A stretch of DNA of 64,000 nucleotides, from the NCBI RefSeq assembly GCF_031085295.1, contig NZ_JAVFWO010000001.1, positions 124,001 through 188,000 of the forward strand. The letters are read 5' to 3'. Position 1 is the stretch's first letter, and every line of letters begins with the position of its first letter. Shown one piece after another: positions 26,638 through 34,741 of the stretch. Position numbers and translations under genes: made by a program. The DNA is from Microbacterium psychrotolerans. Its GTDB lineage: Bacteria; Actinomycetota; Actinomycetes; Actinomycetales; Microbacteriaceae. The notes under the pieces were generated by a model, which saw only the letters and a program-made list of their open reading frames with translations, searched no databases and was not told the origin of the DNA.

Positions 26638-27459
26638 CTACTCGGCGATGAACGCGAGGATGTCCGCGTCGAGCTGCTCCTGGTAGTCGCCGTAGATGCC
26701 GTGCGGTGCACCCGGATAGACCTTCAGCACGCCGTGCTTGACCAGATCCGCGCTCTTGATCGCGGCATCCGCGATCGGCACAATCTGGTCGTCGTCACCG
26801 TGCGCGAGGAGGATCGGCACGTCGAGCGCCTTCAGATCCTCGGTGAAGTCAGTCTCCGAGAAGGCGGCGACGCAGTCGTAGGCGGCCTTGAGCCCGACGA
26901 GCATGCCCTGACGCCAGAAGTCGTCGCGGGCGCCCTGCGACACTTCCGCCCCCTCGCGATTCGCCCCGAAGAACGGCGCCGAGAGGTCCTGGTAGAACTG
27001 CGACCGGTCCTTCAGCACACCCGCGCGGATGCCGTCGAACGCCTCGATCGGCGTGCCCTCGGGGTTCGCCTCCGACTTCACCATGACCGGCGGAACGGCG
27101 CCCGCCGTGATGATCTTCGCGACCCGGCCCTTGCCGTGCTGGGCGGCGTACCGCACCACTTCGCCGCCACCCGTGGAGTGGCCGATCAGAACGATGTCGT
27201 GCAGGTCGAGCTGCTCGACGAGCTCGGCGAGATCACGTGCGTACGTGTCCATGTCGTTGCCCTGCCACGGCTGCGACGACCGGCCGTGACCACGGCGGTC
27301 GTGCGCGATGGCGCGGTAGCCGTGGTCGGCGAGCAGCTTCAGCTCGACCTGCCAGGCATCCGAGCTGAGCGGCCAGCCGTGGCTCAGGATCACAGGCTGA
27401 CCCGAGCCCTGATCGGTGTAGTAGATCTGGGTTCCGTCGGAAGTGGTGATGTACGGCAT
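26638..27459 (-). CDS. Alpha/beta hydrolase, non-heme chloroperoxidase-like
   Basis: This 273-residue alpha/beta hydrolase has the nucleophile elbow GHSTGG (Ser95), oxyanion [10 protein letters not shown], the acid Asp in [12 protein letters not shown] and His in [12 protein letters not shown]. These match the cofactor-free haloperoxidase/esterase group annotated as non-heme chloroperoxidases. AAGGAG precedes the start. It follows another alpha/beta hydrolase on the same strand 54 bases upstream, so the two are likely an operon. The natural substrate is probably an ester or lactone. Confidence 0.9.
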   Translation of the reverse strand: MPYITTSDGTQIYYTDQGSGQPVILSHGWPLSSDAWQVELKLLADHGYRAIAHDRRGHGRSSQPWQGNDMDTYARDLAELVEQLDLHDIVLIGHSTGGGEVVRYAAQHGKGRVAKIITAGAVPPVMVKSEANPEGTPIEAFDGIRAGVLKDRSQFYQDLSAPFFGANREGAEVSQGARDDFWRQGMLVGLKAAYDCVAAFSETDFTEDLKALDVPILLAHGDDDQIVPIADAAIKSADLVKHGVLKVYPGAPHGIYGDYQEQLDADILAFIAE

Positions 27460-27513
27460 TGCTGCGCGCTCCTTCTGGGTGGTCGTGGGTGGTGAGGGGT
27501 GGGGGACGCCGGA

Positions 27514-28230
27514 TCAGCCGAGTTCGGCGATCGCGGCGGTGATGACGTCGGCGACCTCGGCGGGGTGCGTCTGCATCACGAGGTGGGGCGCGTCGATCTC
27601 GATGACCTTGCGCACGCCTGCGCGCTGGTAGCCGAACCGTTCGACGTCGGGGTTGATGGTGTGGTCGGCGCTCGAGACGATGCCCCAGGACGGCTTGGTC
27701 TTCCACGCGGCCACCGAGGCCGGCTCGCCGAAGGCGACCGCCGAGAGAGGCCGCTGCGAGACGGCGAGCACCCGGGCTGCCTCAGGGTCCACGCCGGCGG
27801 CGAACACCTGCGGGAACGCATCGATCTTGACCGACACGTCGGTGCCCGGCTCGCCGCCCTCGACCGGATACGGCGCGTAGACGAGGTTCGCAGCGAGCTC
27901 GGAGTCGGGGAAGCCACCCTGCAGCTGCCCGAGGCTCTCGCCCTCGTCGAGTGCGTAGCCCGCCACGTATACGAGGCCGACGACGTTCTCGGCGACGCCG
28001 GCAACGGTGATCACTGCCCCGCCGTAGGAGTGGCCGGCCAGCAGGACCGGACCGTCGATCTGCTCGACGAACGACTTGATGTAAGCCGAGTCGCCCGAGA
28101 GGCTCCGGTTGAACACCGGCGGCACCAGCACGGTGTAGCCCTCGCTGAGCAGCCGCGCGGTGACGGGTGCCCAGCTCGCCGCGTCGGCGAAGGCGCCGTG
28201 AACGAGCACGATGGTCGGTGATTGCGACAT
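27514..28230 (-). CDS. Alpha/beta hydrolase (EstC/MKS-like)
   Basis: This 238-residue hydrolase has the oxyanion-loop opening VLVHGAFADAASW, nucleophile GHSYGG (Ser68), SSADHTINPD as the acid region and IDAPHLVMQTHPAEV carrying the catalytic His. It belongs to the small salicylate-esterase/pheophytinase-like group. The start at 28230 is the MSQSPTIVLVHG opening with AGAAAGAGAG upstream. It is first of a two-hydrolase operon and divergent from the large NB-ARC regulator, which may govern it. Confidence 0.88.
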   Translation of the reverse strand: MSQSPTIVLVHGAFADAASWAPVTARLLSEGYTVLVPPVFNRSLSGDSAYIKSFVEQIDGPVLLAGHSYGGAVITVAGVAENVVGLVYVAGYALDEGESLGQLQGGFPDSELAANLVYAPYPVEGGEPGTDVSVKIDAFPQVFAAGVDPEAARVLAVSQRPLSAVAFGEPASVAAWKTKPSWGIVSSADHTINPDVERFGYQRAGVRKVIEIDAPHLVMQTHPAEVADVITAAIAELG

Positions 28231-28571
28231 GGGTTTCTCTCTTTCTGTGGTGCCGGACGTGGCTTGTGGATCATCCGGCGGGGACGGCGGGCGCATCGCC
28301 CGCCGGGTCATCGACGACGCGGGCTGCGTGGTGGTCGGCGGCCGGCGCGACACGTGGATCGATGCCCTGCACGTGCTGCCGGTGCGCTGCTCGACATCCG
28401 CAGCCGCACGCCCGATCGGATGCCGGGGCGCCGGGCTTCGGCGGATGGAGTCATGGCGGTCCTCAACGTGCGATTTGCCAGAGTGGCGCAACGCTGAGAC
28501 CCTCGGACTGTGGTCAGTACGTCCATTGGATCCGATCGTCGCCGCAGGCACCACGAAGTTTCCACGCAGAA
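28231..28571. other. 341-bp divergent intergenic region, no gene seen
   Basis: The stretch between the hydrolase and the NB-ARC regulator stays open in one plus-strand frame but translates to a low-quality Arg/Cys/Trp-rich peptide. No ribosome site or family motif is visible. Promoters for both genes must lie here. Confidence 0.5.
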
Positions 28572-30839
28572 GTGAATTCGCTCGTTTCTGCCTCGACGAA
28601 CGCTGCGCGACCCCTCCGCGAACTGCTCCGCGAGCACCGCCGGAACGCCGACCTCACGCTCGAAGGCCTCGCCGAGCGGTCCGGTGTCAGTGATCGCACC
28701 ATCAGTGACATCGAGCGCGGCATCAGCCTCGGCCCGCAGCGCCGCACGATGCTCGCTCTCGCCGATGCGCTGGCGCTCGAGGGCAGCGAACGAGACGACT
28801 TCCTCGCGTCCGCTCGTTCGGGCAGGAAGAACGCCGTCCCCGCCGCTCGAGCGGTCGACATCGAGCCGCACCGATTGACCGACTTCACGGGACGCGAATC
28901 CGAGATCCTCGGCGTCGTGGCCCACCTCGCACCGTCGGGTGGCGACGACGAGCCCGCAGCCCCCGTGGTGCTGTGCGGCGCTCCCGGTGTCGGCAAGACG
29001 TCGATCGCCATCGAGGCGCTCCATCGGTGCTCAGCAGGGCACCCCACTCGCCTCTTCGTCGACCTCGGCGGCCTCGATCCCGTCCCCCTGACGCCCTTGC
29101 AGGTTCTGCATTCGCTGCTGCGACAGCTCGGGAGCGAGCCGGATGCGGCGAAGTCGCTGGGTGAGGCGACGGCGGCATGGCGCGCAGCGGTCGCGGCGAC
29201 CCCGGTCGCGGTCCTCCTCGACGATGCGGCGAATGAGGCGCAGATCCGCCCCGTGCTGACGTCCGACGGGCGCAGCGCCGTCGTGATCACCTCCCGCCGC
29301 ACGCTCGCGGGGCTCGAGGGGGCACGGCGGCTGACAGTCGGCCCGCTCCCGCGCGGCGAGAGCGTGGAGTTCCTGCGGCGGATCATCCTCCCGGCGCAGG
29401 CCGAAAACGGGGACCTCGACGAGCTGGCCGGATTCTGCGACGACCTCCCGCTCGCCCTTCGCATCGCCGGCAACCGTCTGGCGAGCCAGCCGACGTGGAC
29501 GGTCGAGGACTTCGTCCGACGGCTGCGCAGCGAGGAGCGTCGCCTCAGCGCGCTCGTGGCCGGCGATCTCGGCCTCGCATCGACGTTCACCCTGTCGTAC
29601 GACCACCTCGCCGAGCCCTCGCGCCGGCTGTTCCGCCGCCTCTCCCTGCTCGACGGGGGATCGTTCGACCCGCGCCTCGCGAGCGCCGTCGACGACCTCG
29701 ACGCGGACGGGGCCCAGGATCTGCTCGACGGGCTCGCCGAGCTCGGACTCGTCGAGGCCATGCGGGGCGACCGCTACCGCCTGCACGACCTGCTGCGGCT
29801 GTACGCCGCGTCGCGACTGCGCGAAGAAGAAGCCGCCGAGATGATCTCCGCGCAGCGCCGGCGGGTCCGCGACTGGCTGCTCGCGACCACGATCGCGGCG
29901 GGCGCCCGGTTCGAACCGCGACCGCCGCACGCAGCCCCGGCCGACGGCATCCTCACGTTCCCCTCGAACGAAGAAGCACGCGGCTGGCTCATGACCGAAG
30001 CGGAGCACTGGTTCTCGGCGTACCAGGCGGCCGCGGCTCGGGGGGACCACGCCACGGTGCTGCTGGTCGCCGACTCCCTGCACTGGTTCTCCGACCTGTG
30101 GCTCGGGTGGGGCCGCTGGCACGAGCTGTTCACGACCTCGGCGGCGTCGGCCCGTGCGCTGGACGATCCGTCGCAGCAGGCGCGCCATCTCGGGTATCTG
30201 GCATGGGCTCAGCTCGCCGAGAAGTTCGACCCCGCGGCGGCGCGGGCCACCGCCGATGCGGCGCTGGACGCCGCGCGGCGCGCCGATGACGGCGTCGAGA
30301 GCGGATGGGCGAACTTCTACCTCGCGTGGAGCCTGCTGCACCTCGGCGACGCCGCCGCAGCCCAGACGTACGCGGATGCTTCCGTCGCCGACTTCGCCCG
30401 GGCCGGCGACGCCCAGGGCGAGTTGCAGGCGCGCTCCATCCGGGCCGGCATCCGCAGCCGCAGCGATCCCGAGGCGTCCATCGGCGAACATCGAGACCTG
30501 GTCGCCTTCCTTGCGCGGGCCGGCGACGACCTTCCGCACAACATCCGCGGCGTCACCGAGACGAACGCCCATACCGTCATCGCCTCGGCCCTACTGGCGC
30601 TTCGCCGATTCGAGGATGCCGTCGCCGCGGCATCCGATGCCCTCCAGGTCGGCGCCCCCGGCGAGTTCCCGAGCGGGCAGGCCGCGGCGCACCGGCACCG
30701 GGGCATGGCCGAACTGGCCCTCGGCCGCGCCGACGCCGCACGCTCCGACCTGACGGCCGCGCTCCGGCTGGGGGCGGGAGCACGCGCCGACGACTGGCTG
30801 GACGAGGTGCGGGCGGCTCTTCACTCGATCCCGGAGTGA
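28572..30839 (+). CDS. Large HTH-NB-ARC-TPR (STAND-type) transcriptional regulator
   Basis: This protein of about 755 residues has three parts. An XRE-type helix-turn-helix (residues 25-65, LTLEGLAERSGVSDRTISDIERG) is followed by a STAND/NB-ARC ATPase with Walker A GAPGVGKT (136-143), VAVLLDDAAN (Walker B region, near 210) and LPLALRIAGNRLA (GLPLA-like motif, about 295). A C-terminal helical TPR-like half carries repeated A-R-A-D-A blocks. The design resembles SARP-like and AfsR-type signal ATPases. The GTG at 28572 is the first credible start; no good ribosome site is seen, so the N-terminus is uncertain. It is divergent from two hydrolase genes. Confidence 0.82.
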   Translation: MNSLVSASTNAARPLRELLREHRRNADLTLEGLAERSGVSDRTISDIERGISLGPQRRTMLALADALALEGSERDDFLASARSGRKNAVPAARAVDIEPHRLTDFTGRESEILGVVAHLAPSGGDDEPAAPVVLCGAPGVGKTSIAIEALHRCSAGHPTRLFVDLGGLDPVPLTPLQVLHSLLRQLGSEPDAAKSLGEATAAWRAAVAATPVAVLLDDAANEAQIRPVLTSDGRSAVVITSRRTLAGLEGARRLTVGPLPRGESVEFLRRIILPAQAENGDLDELAGFCDDLPLALRIAGNRLASQPTWTVEDFVRRLRSEERRLSALVAGDLGLASTFTLSYDHLAEPSRRLFRRLSLLDGGSFDPRLASAVDDLDADGAQDLLDGLAELGLVEAMRGDRYRLHDLLRLYAASRLREEEAAEMISAQRRRVRDWLLATTIAAGARFEPRPPHAAPADGILTFPSNEEARGWLMTEAEHWFSAYQAAAARGDHATVLLVADSLHWFSDLWLGWGRWHELFTTSAASARALDDPSQQARHLGYLAWAQLAEKFDPAAARATADAALDAARRADDGVESGWANFYLAWSLLHLGDAAAAQTYADASVADFARAGDAQGELQARSIRAGIRSRSDPEASIGEHRDLVAFLARAGDDLPHNIRGVTETNAHTVIASALLALRRFEDAVAAASDALQVGAPGEFPSGQAAAHRHRGMAELALGRADAARSDLTAALRLGAGARADDWLDEVRAALHSIPE

Positions 30840-30894
30840 CGCGGCGGCGAGCACGGCACGCGAGAGAGCCGCCGTCGGCCGACGCGCGGCCCGG

Positions 30895-32115
30895 TCATCC
30901 CGGTCGCGTCGAGTCTCGCTGACGCGTGAGGTATGCGATCTCCGCCGTGTTGCCCGCCAGCGCGATCGCGGCGTCGTACGCCTCGCCCGCTTCGGCGGGC
31001 CGCCCCAGTCGCCGCAGCAGCTCCGCGCGTGCCGCGTGATACGGGTGATACGCGTCAAGTTCCGGCCGAAGGTCGTCGACGAGGGCGAGCCCCGCCGCCG
31101 GTCCGTCGCGCTCGCTCACCGCGATCGCGCGATTCAGTCGCACGATCGGCGAGCCGTCGAGCCGCACGAGGTGATCGTAGAGAGCGACCACCTGCGTCCA
31201 ATCGGTCGCGTCGCCGTCGGTGTGGACTGCGTTGATCGCGGCGAGCAGCTGGTAGCGGCCCGGCGGCATGCCGGACGCCAGTCGCCCGCGAACCAGTGCG
31301 TGCCCCTCCGCGATCAGCTCGGCATCCCACTGGCCGCGGTCCTGCTCGCCCAGGGGGACCAGCTCACCCGCCGACGACACGCGCGCCGTTCGGCGCGCGT
31401 CGGTGAGAAGCATCAGTGCCAGCATCCCGGTCGCCTCTCCGTCGTCGGGCAGCAGCTGGTGCAAGAGCCGTGCGAGCCGGATCGCCTCGCCGGTCAGCTC
31501 CTCACGGACCGGTGCGCTGCCGGGGCCGGTGGCGAGATATCCCTCGTTGAAGATCAGGAACAGCACGGTCAGCACACCCGCCACCCGGCTCGGCAGGTCC
31601 TCGGCCGCCGGCACTCGGTACGGGATGCCGGCGGCGGCGATCTTCGCCTTCGCGCGGGTGATGCGCGCGCCCATCGTGGTGTCCTGCACCAGGAACGCAC
31701 GGGCGATCTCGGGCACGCTCAACCCCCCGACCATGCGGAGCGTCAGCGCGACGCGGGCCTCCATCGCGAGCGCCGGATGACAGCAGATGAAGATCAGCCG
31801 CAGCCGGTCATCGTCGATCGCCCCGAGCGGCTCGGGCTCTGCGTCGTACACGAGCTGCGCCTCCCTGTGCCTCGCGTCGCGGCTGCTCTCGCGCCGGATG
31901 CGGTCGATCGCCTTGCGGGTGGCGGTGGTGGTGAGCCACGCGCCGGGGTTGGGCGGGACGCCCTCCGCCGGCCAGCGCTCGGCAGCGGTGGCGAACGCCT
32001 CCGCCGCGGCCTCCTCGGAGATGTCGAGATTGCCGAACCGCTTGGCCAGGGTCGCGACCACCCGCGCCCACTCCTCGCGGTGGGCGCGGGTCAGGGCATC
32101 CTGCGCGTCGGTCAC
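30895..32115 (-). CDS. ECF42-type RNA polymerase sigma factor with TPR-like C-terminus
   Basis: This 406-residue sigma factor has region 2 near the N-terminus (PPNPGAWLTTTATRKAIDRIRRE at about 55-77), region 4 around residues 120-180 and the conserved LIFNEGYLATGPG motif near 195. A long helical extension (about 210-406) ends in HPYHAARAELLRRLGRPAEAGEAY, TPR-like. These traits and the adjoining DGPF gene define the ECF42 group, which has no anti-sigma factor and is thought to be controlled through its own extension. The GTG start overlaps the DGPF stop by four bases. Confidence 0.9.
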   Translation of the reverse strand: MTDAQDALTRAHREEWARVVATLAKRFGNLDISEEAAAEAFATAAERWPAEGVPPNPGAWLTTTATRKAIDRIRRESSRDARHREAQLVYDAEPEPLGAIDDDRLRLIFICCHPALAMEARVALTLRMVGGLSVPEIARAFLVQDTTMGARITRAKAKIAAAGIPYRVPAAEDLPSRVAGVLTVLFLIFNEGYLATGPGSAPVREELTGEAIRLARLLHQLLPDDGEATGMLALMLLTDARRTARVSSAGELVPLGEQDRGQWDAELIAEGHALVRGRLASGMPPGRYQLLAAINAVHTDGDATDWTQVVALYDHLVRLDGSPIVRLNRAIAVSERDGPAAGLALVDDLRPELDAYHPYHAARAELLRRLGRPAEAGEAYDAAIALAGNTAEIAYLTRQRDSTRPG

Positions 32116-32447
32116 CCGGCGAGAAGGGGCCGCACCTCGAGCCGACGGTTGCAGGCCTTCGAGCCCTCGGCCATCAGCTTCAGCGCGACGTCCAGATCGG
32201 CGGCTTCGATGATCCAGAAGCCGGCGGCCCACTCCTTCGCCTCGACGAACGGGCCGTCGGTGAACACCGGCTCATCGCCACGGCCGTCGATGACGGTGGA
32301 GACGGTGGGGTCTGCCAGACCGGCGGCGAAGACCCAGTGGCCGCCTTCGCGGAGCTTGTCGTTGAACGCATCGATCGCGACGCCCTCCTCGGCGGTCCCC
32401 GAATTGCTGCGGCTGTCGATGACGTTGACCAGGTACTGCATGCTCAT
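32112..32447 (-). CDS. YCII-related (DGPF) domain protein
   Basis: This 111-residue protein has the signature FTDGPFVEAKEWAAGFWIIEA at about residues 62-82 and a C-terminal RRLEVRPLL. DGPF proteins are the standard genomic partners and targets of ECF42 sigma factors. It lies between the RibD-like gene and the sigma gene and overlaps the latter by four bases. GAGAGAGG precedes the start. The biochemical role is unknown; the fold is ferredoxin-like. Confidence 0.9.
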   Translation of the reverse strand: MSMQYLVNVIDSRSNSGTAEEGVAIDAFNDKLREGGHWVFAAGLADPTVSTVIDGRGDEPVFTDGPFVEAKEWAAGFWIIEAADLDVALKLMAEGSKACNRRLEVRPLLAG

Positions 32448-32500
32448 ATCCTCTCTCTCGTGCGACGGGCCAGACCAGGCCGGCCTGGCGTGAGGTGCCC

Positions 32501-33100
32501 TCAGCCGGCCTTCCGGAGCTGCGGGCCGGCTCCCGCCGGAACCTCGCCGTGCAGCCGCGGCGCGTACACGAGCTTCTGGGTACGCCCGTCGAGCACCGTC
32601 GACTCGATGAGCTCCAGGTCGAGCTCGGCCCCGCCGTGCAGCAGCGCGGCGCCGCCCGCGCGCCCGGATACGGCAGGGAACATGATGATCTCGAGCCGGT
32701 CGACGAGGCCGGCCGCGAGCAGCGCACGGTTCAGCGCGATGCTGCCGTGGGAGCGCATCGGCACGTCGGTCGTGCGCTTCAGGCGCTCGATCGCCGTCAC
32801 CGCGTCCTCAGCGAGGACCATCGAGTTCTGCCATCCGAGCGGCTCTTCCAGCGTGTGGGAGAACACGATCTTCGGCAGCTCGTTCAGGCTCTCGTAGTAC
32901 GGCTCGTCGAACATCGTCACGAACTTCCGGAACTGCCGGAACGTCGTGGCGCCGAAGACGAGCACCTGGTCCTGCGAGAAGGTGCGGATCCGATCCTCGA
33001 TCAGTTCGGGCCCCTCTTTGCCCCAGTAGCCGGGCCAGCCCTCGGCCATGCCGTAGCCATCCAGACTGCAGAAGAAGTCGACGGTGAACGTGGTGCTCAT
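32501..33100 (-). CDS. Dihydrofolate-reductase-like (RibD C-terminal) protein
   Basis: This 199-residue RibD_C/DHFR-fold reductase opens FTVDFFCSLDGYGM (the usual S-LDG start), has VLVFGATTFRQF near residue 47 and carries MRSHGSIALNRALLAAGLVDRLEIIMFPAVSGRA in the second half, where NADPH would bind. Stand-alone versions are common in actinobacteria and are often controlled by ECF42-type systems. AAAGGGA precedes the start. It is the first gene of the RibD-DGPF-sigma operon. The substrate is unknown. Confidence 0.85.
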   Translation of the reverse strand: MSTTFTVDFFCSLDGYGMAEGWPGYWGKEGPELIEDRIRTFSQDQVLVFGATTFRQFRKFVTMFDEPYYESLNELPKIVFSHTLEEPLGWQNSMVLAEDAVTAIERLKRTTDVPMRSHGSIALNRALLAAGLVDRLEIIMFPAVSGRAGGAALLHGGAELDLELIESTVLDGRTQKLVYAPRLHGEVPAGAGPQLRKAG

Positions 33101-33497
33101 GGTCGTATCCCTTTCGGTTCGCGTAGCGGTGCGTGCGGCGGGATCGCGATCATCGCGAGCTTCGCCTCACCACCTCTACGAACGGCACCGATTGGATTCG
33201 ACAGTGCGTCAGAAGTTTCCAAAAGGAATCGGCGACCGGCGCCCCTGGTCGGCGACGTCATCAGCCATGCATCAACCACGTCGTCTTCAATCCGATCCGC
33301 GACATCGCGGTCAACGGCCTGCCCGAAGAGTCGGTGGCGGACGCGGCGACGGCCGTTCACGGCGAAGCGGGGATCGAAGGAGATGGGATCGCGCTGAGCG
33401 CGACAAGACCCGTGGAGCGATGCTCAACGCAGGCAGGCCACCTACAAGCGAATCAGAGTACCCATCGCGTCGAAGGCAGTCAGTACACGGGATGCCG
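33101..33497. other. 397-bp stretch with no convincing gene
   Basis: This lies between the RibD-like gene and the XRE-cupin gene end. A plus-strand frame contains NPIRDIAVNGLPEESVADAATAVHG near 33290-33365, which looks protein-like but has no start or ribosome site, so it may be a gene remnant. The promoter of the RibD-DGPF-sigma operon should lie in its left part. Confidence 0.4.
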
Positions 33498-34070
33498 TCA
33501 AGTCGGAGCAGCGACGACGCAGTAGCGGCAGTCGCGGTCGGACTCGTTGCGGTACGCGCAGTCCGCGGCCCCGCGCAGGATGAGCCGGTCGCCTGCCGAG
33601 AGCTGGTGCACGGCGTCGCCCTCACGGAAGGTCAGGGCACCGTCGAGCACCCAGATCAAGTGGCGTGTGAAGGAGTACGACCCAGCCGGGTACGCCACGG
33701 AAGCGCCGGGCGGGAGAACGACCTCCGTCACGTCGACGGGGTACGCGGGCGCTGCCACCACCTGACGTCGTCGATACCCCGTCGAGGGGTCGGTCCACAC
33801 CGCACGCTCGTCCTCGCGGAGCAGCCGGGCCGGTGCCTCGGTCCGTCGCGAGAGCAGCGACGAGATCGTAAGCCCCAAGGCAGCCGAGAGCTTGCCGAGA
33901 ACGAGCGCCGTGGGACTGCTGCTGCCTCGCTCGATGCGATCGATCATCGCCCGGGAGACACCCGAAGCCGCAGCCAGCTCCGCCCCGGACCACCCTCGCT
34001 GCTCTCTGGCGGCTTTCACACACGCTGCGACGTCCAGTGCGGCCGACTCATTGTCTAGTATCTGCGACAC
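33498..34070 (-). CDS. XRE-family regulator with cupin sensor domain
   Basis: This 190-residue regulator has an XRE helix-turn-helix at about residues 15-70 (LAAASGVSRAMIDRIERGSSSPTALVLGKLSAALG) and a cupin domain at about 100-185, with HLIWVLDGALTF and LILRGAADCAYRNES. The start is the GTG at 34070. On the minus strand TATATT stands exactly six bases upstream, which fits leaderless expression. The gene is 17 bases from the divergent GNAT gene start, and direct repeats of TGTCTARTAT cover both starts, indicating joint autoregulation. Confidence 0.88.
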   Translation of the reverse strand: MSQILDNESAALDVAACVKAAREQRGWSGAELAAASGVSRAMIDRIERGSSSPTALVLGKLSAALGLTISSLLSRRTEAPARLLREDERAVWTDPSTGYRRRQVVAAPAYPVDVTEVVLPPGASVAYPAGSYSFTRHLIWVLDGALTFREGDAVHQLSAGDRLILRGAADCAYRNESDRDCRYCVVAAPT

Positions 34071-34088
34071 GTGTCTAATATATGCACA
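34052..34088. promoter_or_regulatory. Overlapping divergent leaderless promoters with operator repeats
   Basis: TGTCTAGTAT (34052-34061) and TGTCTAATAT (34072-34081) are direct repeats 20 bp apart, and GACACGTGTC (34066-34075) is a palindrome between them. TAATAT (34076-34081) is six bases from the plus-strand ATG at 34088; TATATT on the minus strand (34077-34082) is six bases from the GTG at 34070. Confidence 0.6.
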
Positions 34089-34600
34089 TGACTGTGCGAT
34101 TGCGGCGTGCCGAGGACGCCGACCTCGACGCGATTCTCGACATCCACAACGACGCGATTCTCAATTCGAGCGCGATCTGGACGGACGAGCCGGTGGATCG
34201 ACGGGAGCGCGAGCTGTGGCTCGCGCAACGCGAAGCGGCGGGATATCCGGTGGTCGTCGCGGTCGTCGATGAGGCCGTCGTCGGGTACGCCAGCTATGGA
34301 GCGTGGCGAGCGAAGTCGGGCTACCGCTTCACGGTGGAGAACTCCGTATATCTGGCCGCCGGTCACCGGGGCCGCGGCATCGGCGCGATGCTTCTCGCGG
34401 AGATCATCCGACTCGCCCAGGAAGCAGGGATGCAGGTGATGGTCGCCGACATCGAGTCCCGCAACTCTGCATCCATCAAGCTTCACGAACGATTCGGGTT
34501 CGAACACGTCGGAACGGTTCGACAGGTCGGGACGAAGTTCGGCGAGTGGCTCGACCTCGCCATCCTGGAGCTGCCGCTGCAGGCAAGGGAGCGCGTCTGA
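34088..34600 (+). CDS. GNAT acetyltransferase, phosphinothricin-acetyltransferase-like
   Basis: This protein of about 170 residues opens VRLRRAEDADLDAILDIHNDAI and has SAIWTDEPVDRRERELWL, VGYASYGAWRAKSGYRFTVENSVYL and the acetyl-CoA motif HRGRGIGAMLLAEIIRLAQ, ending EHVGTVRQVGTKFGEWLDL. This is the Pat/Bar/YncA arrangement; such enzymes acetylate amino groups of phosphinothricin-like or methionine-derivative compounds. The ATG at 34088 is preferred over the one at 34082 because of the leaderless promoter spacing. It is paired with the divergent XRE-cupin regulator. Confidence 0.88.
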   Translation: MTVRLRRAEDADLDAILDIHNDAILNSSAIWTDEPVDRRERELWLAQREAAGYPVVVAVVDEAVVGYASYGAWRAKSGYRFTVENSVYLAAGHRGRGIGAMLLAEIIRLAQEAGMQVMVADIESRNSASIKLHERFGFEHVGTVRQVGTKFGEWLDLAILELPLQARERV

Positions 34601-34674
34601 CCGGTCGGCTCGTCCGATTGCAGAACGCCGGCCACGACCCGACCTCGTTGACCTTGCGATGCGATAGCACTTGG

Positions 34675-34708
34675 CCCCGAACCGGCCGAAGTCTCCGCCG
34701 GTTCGGGG
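34675..34708. terminator. Terminator hairpin between convergent genes
   Basis: A perfect 12-bp stem (CCCCGAACCGGC at 34675-34686, complement at 34697-34708) with a 10-base loop lies between the GNAT and MFS gene ends. Confidence 0.75.
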
Positions 34709-34741
34709 GTGTCAAGTGATCTGCGAGATCGTACGGTCTGG

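Noticed and set aside
28167..28571. N-terminal extension of the NB-ARC regulator by 135 codons
   Set aside because: The extension is Arg/Cys/Trp-rich and unlike protein, and would overlap the divergent hydrolase start. The GTG at 28572 directly precedes the HTH domain.
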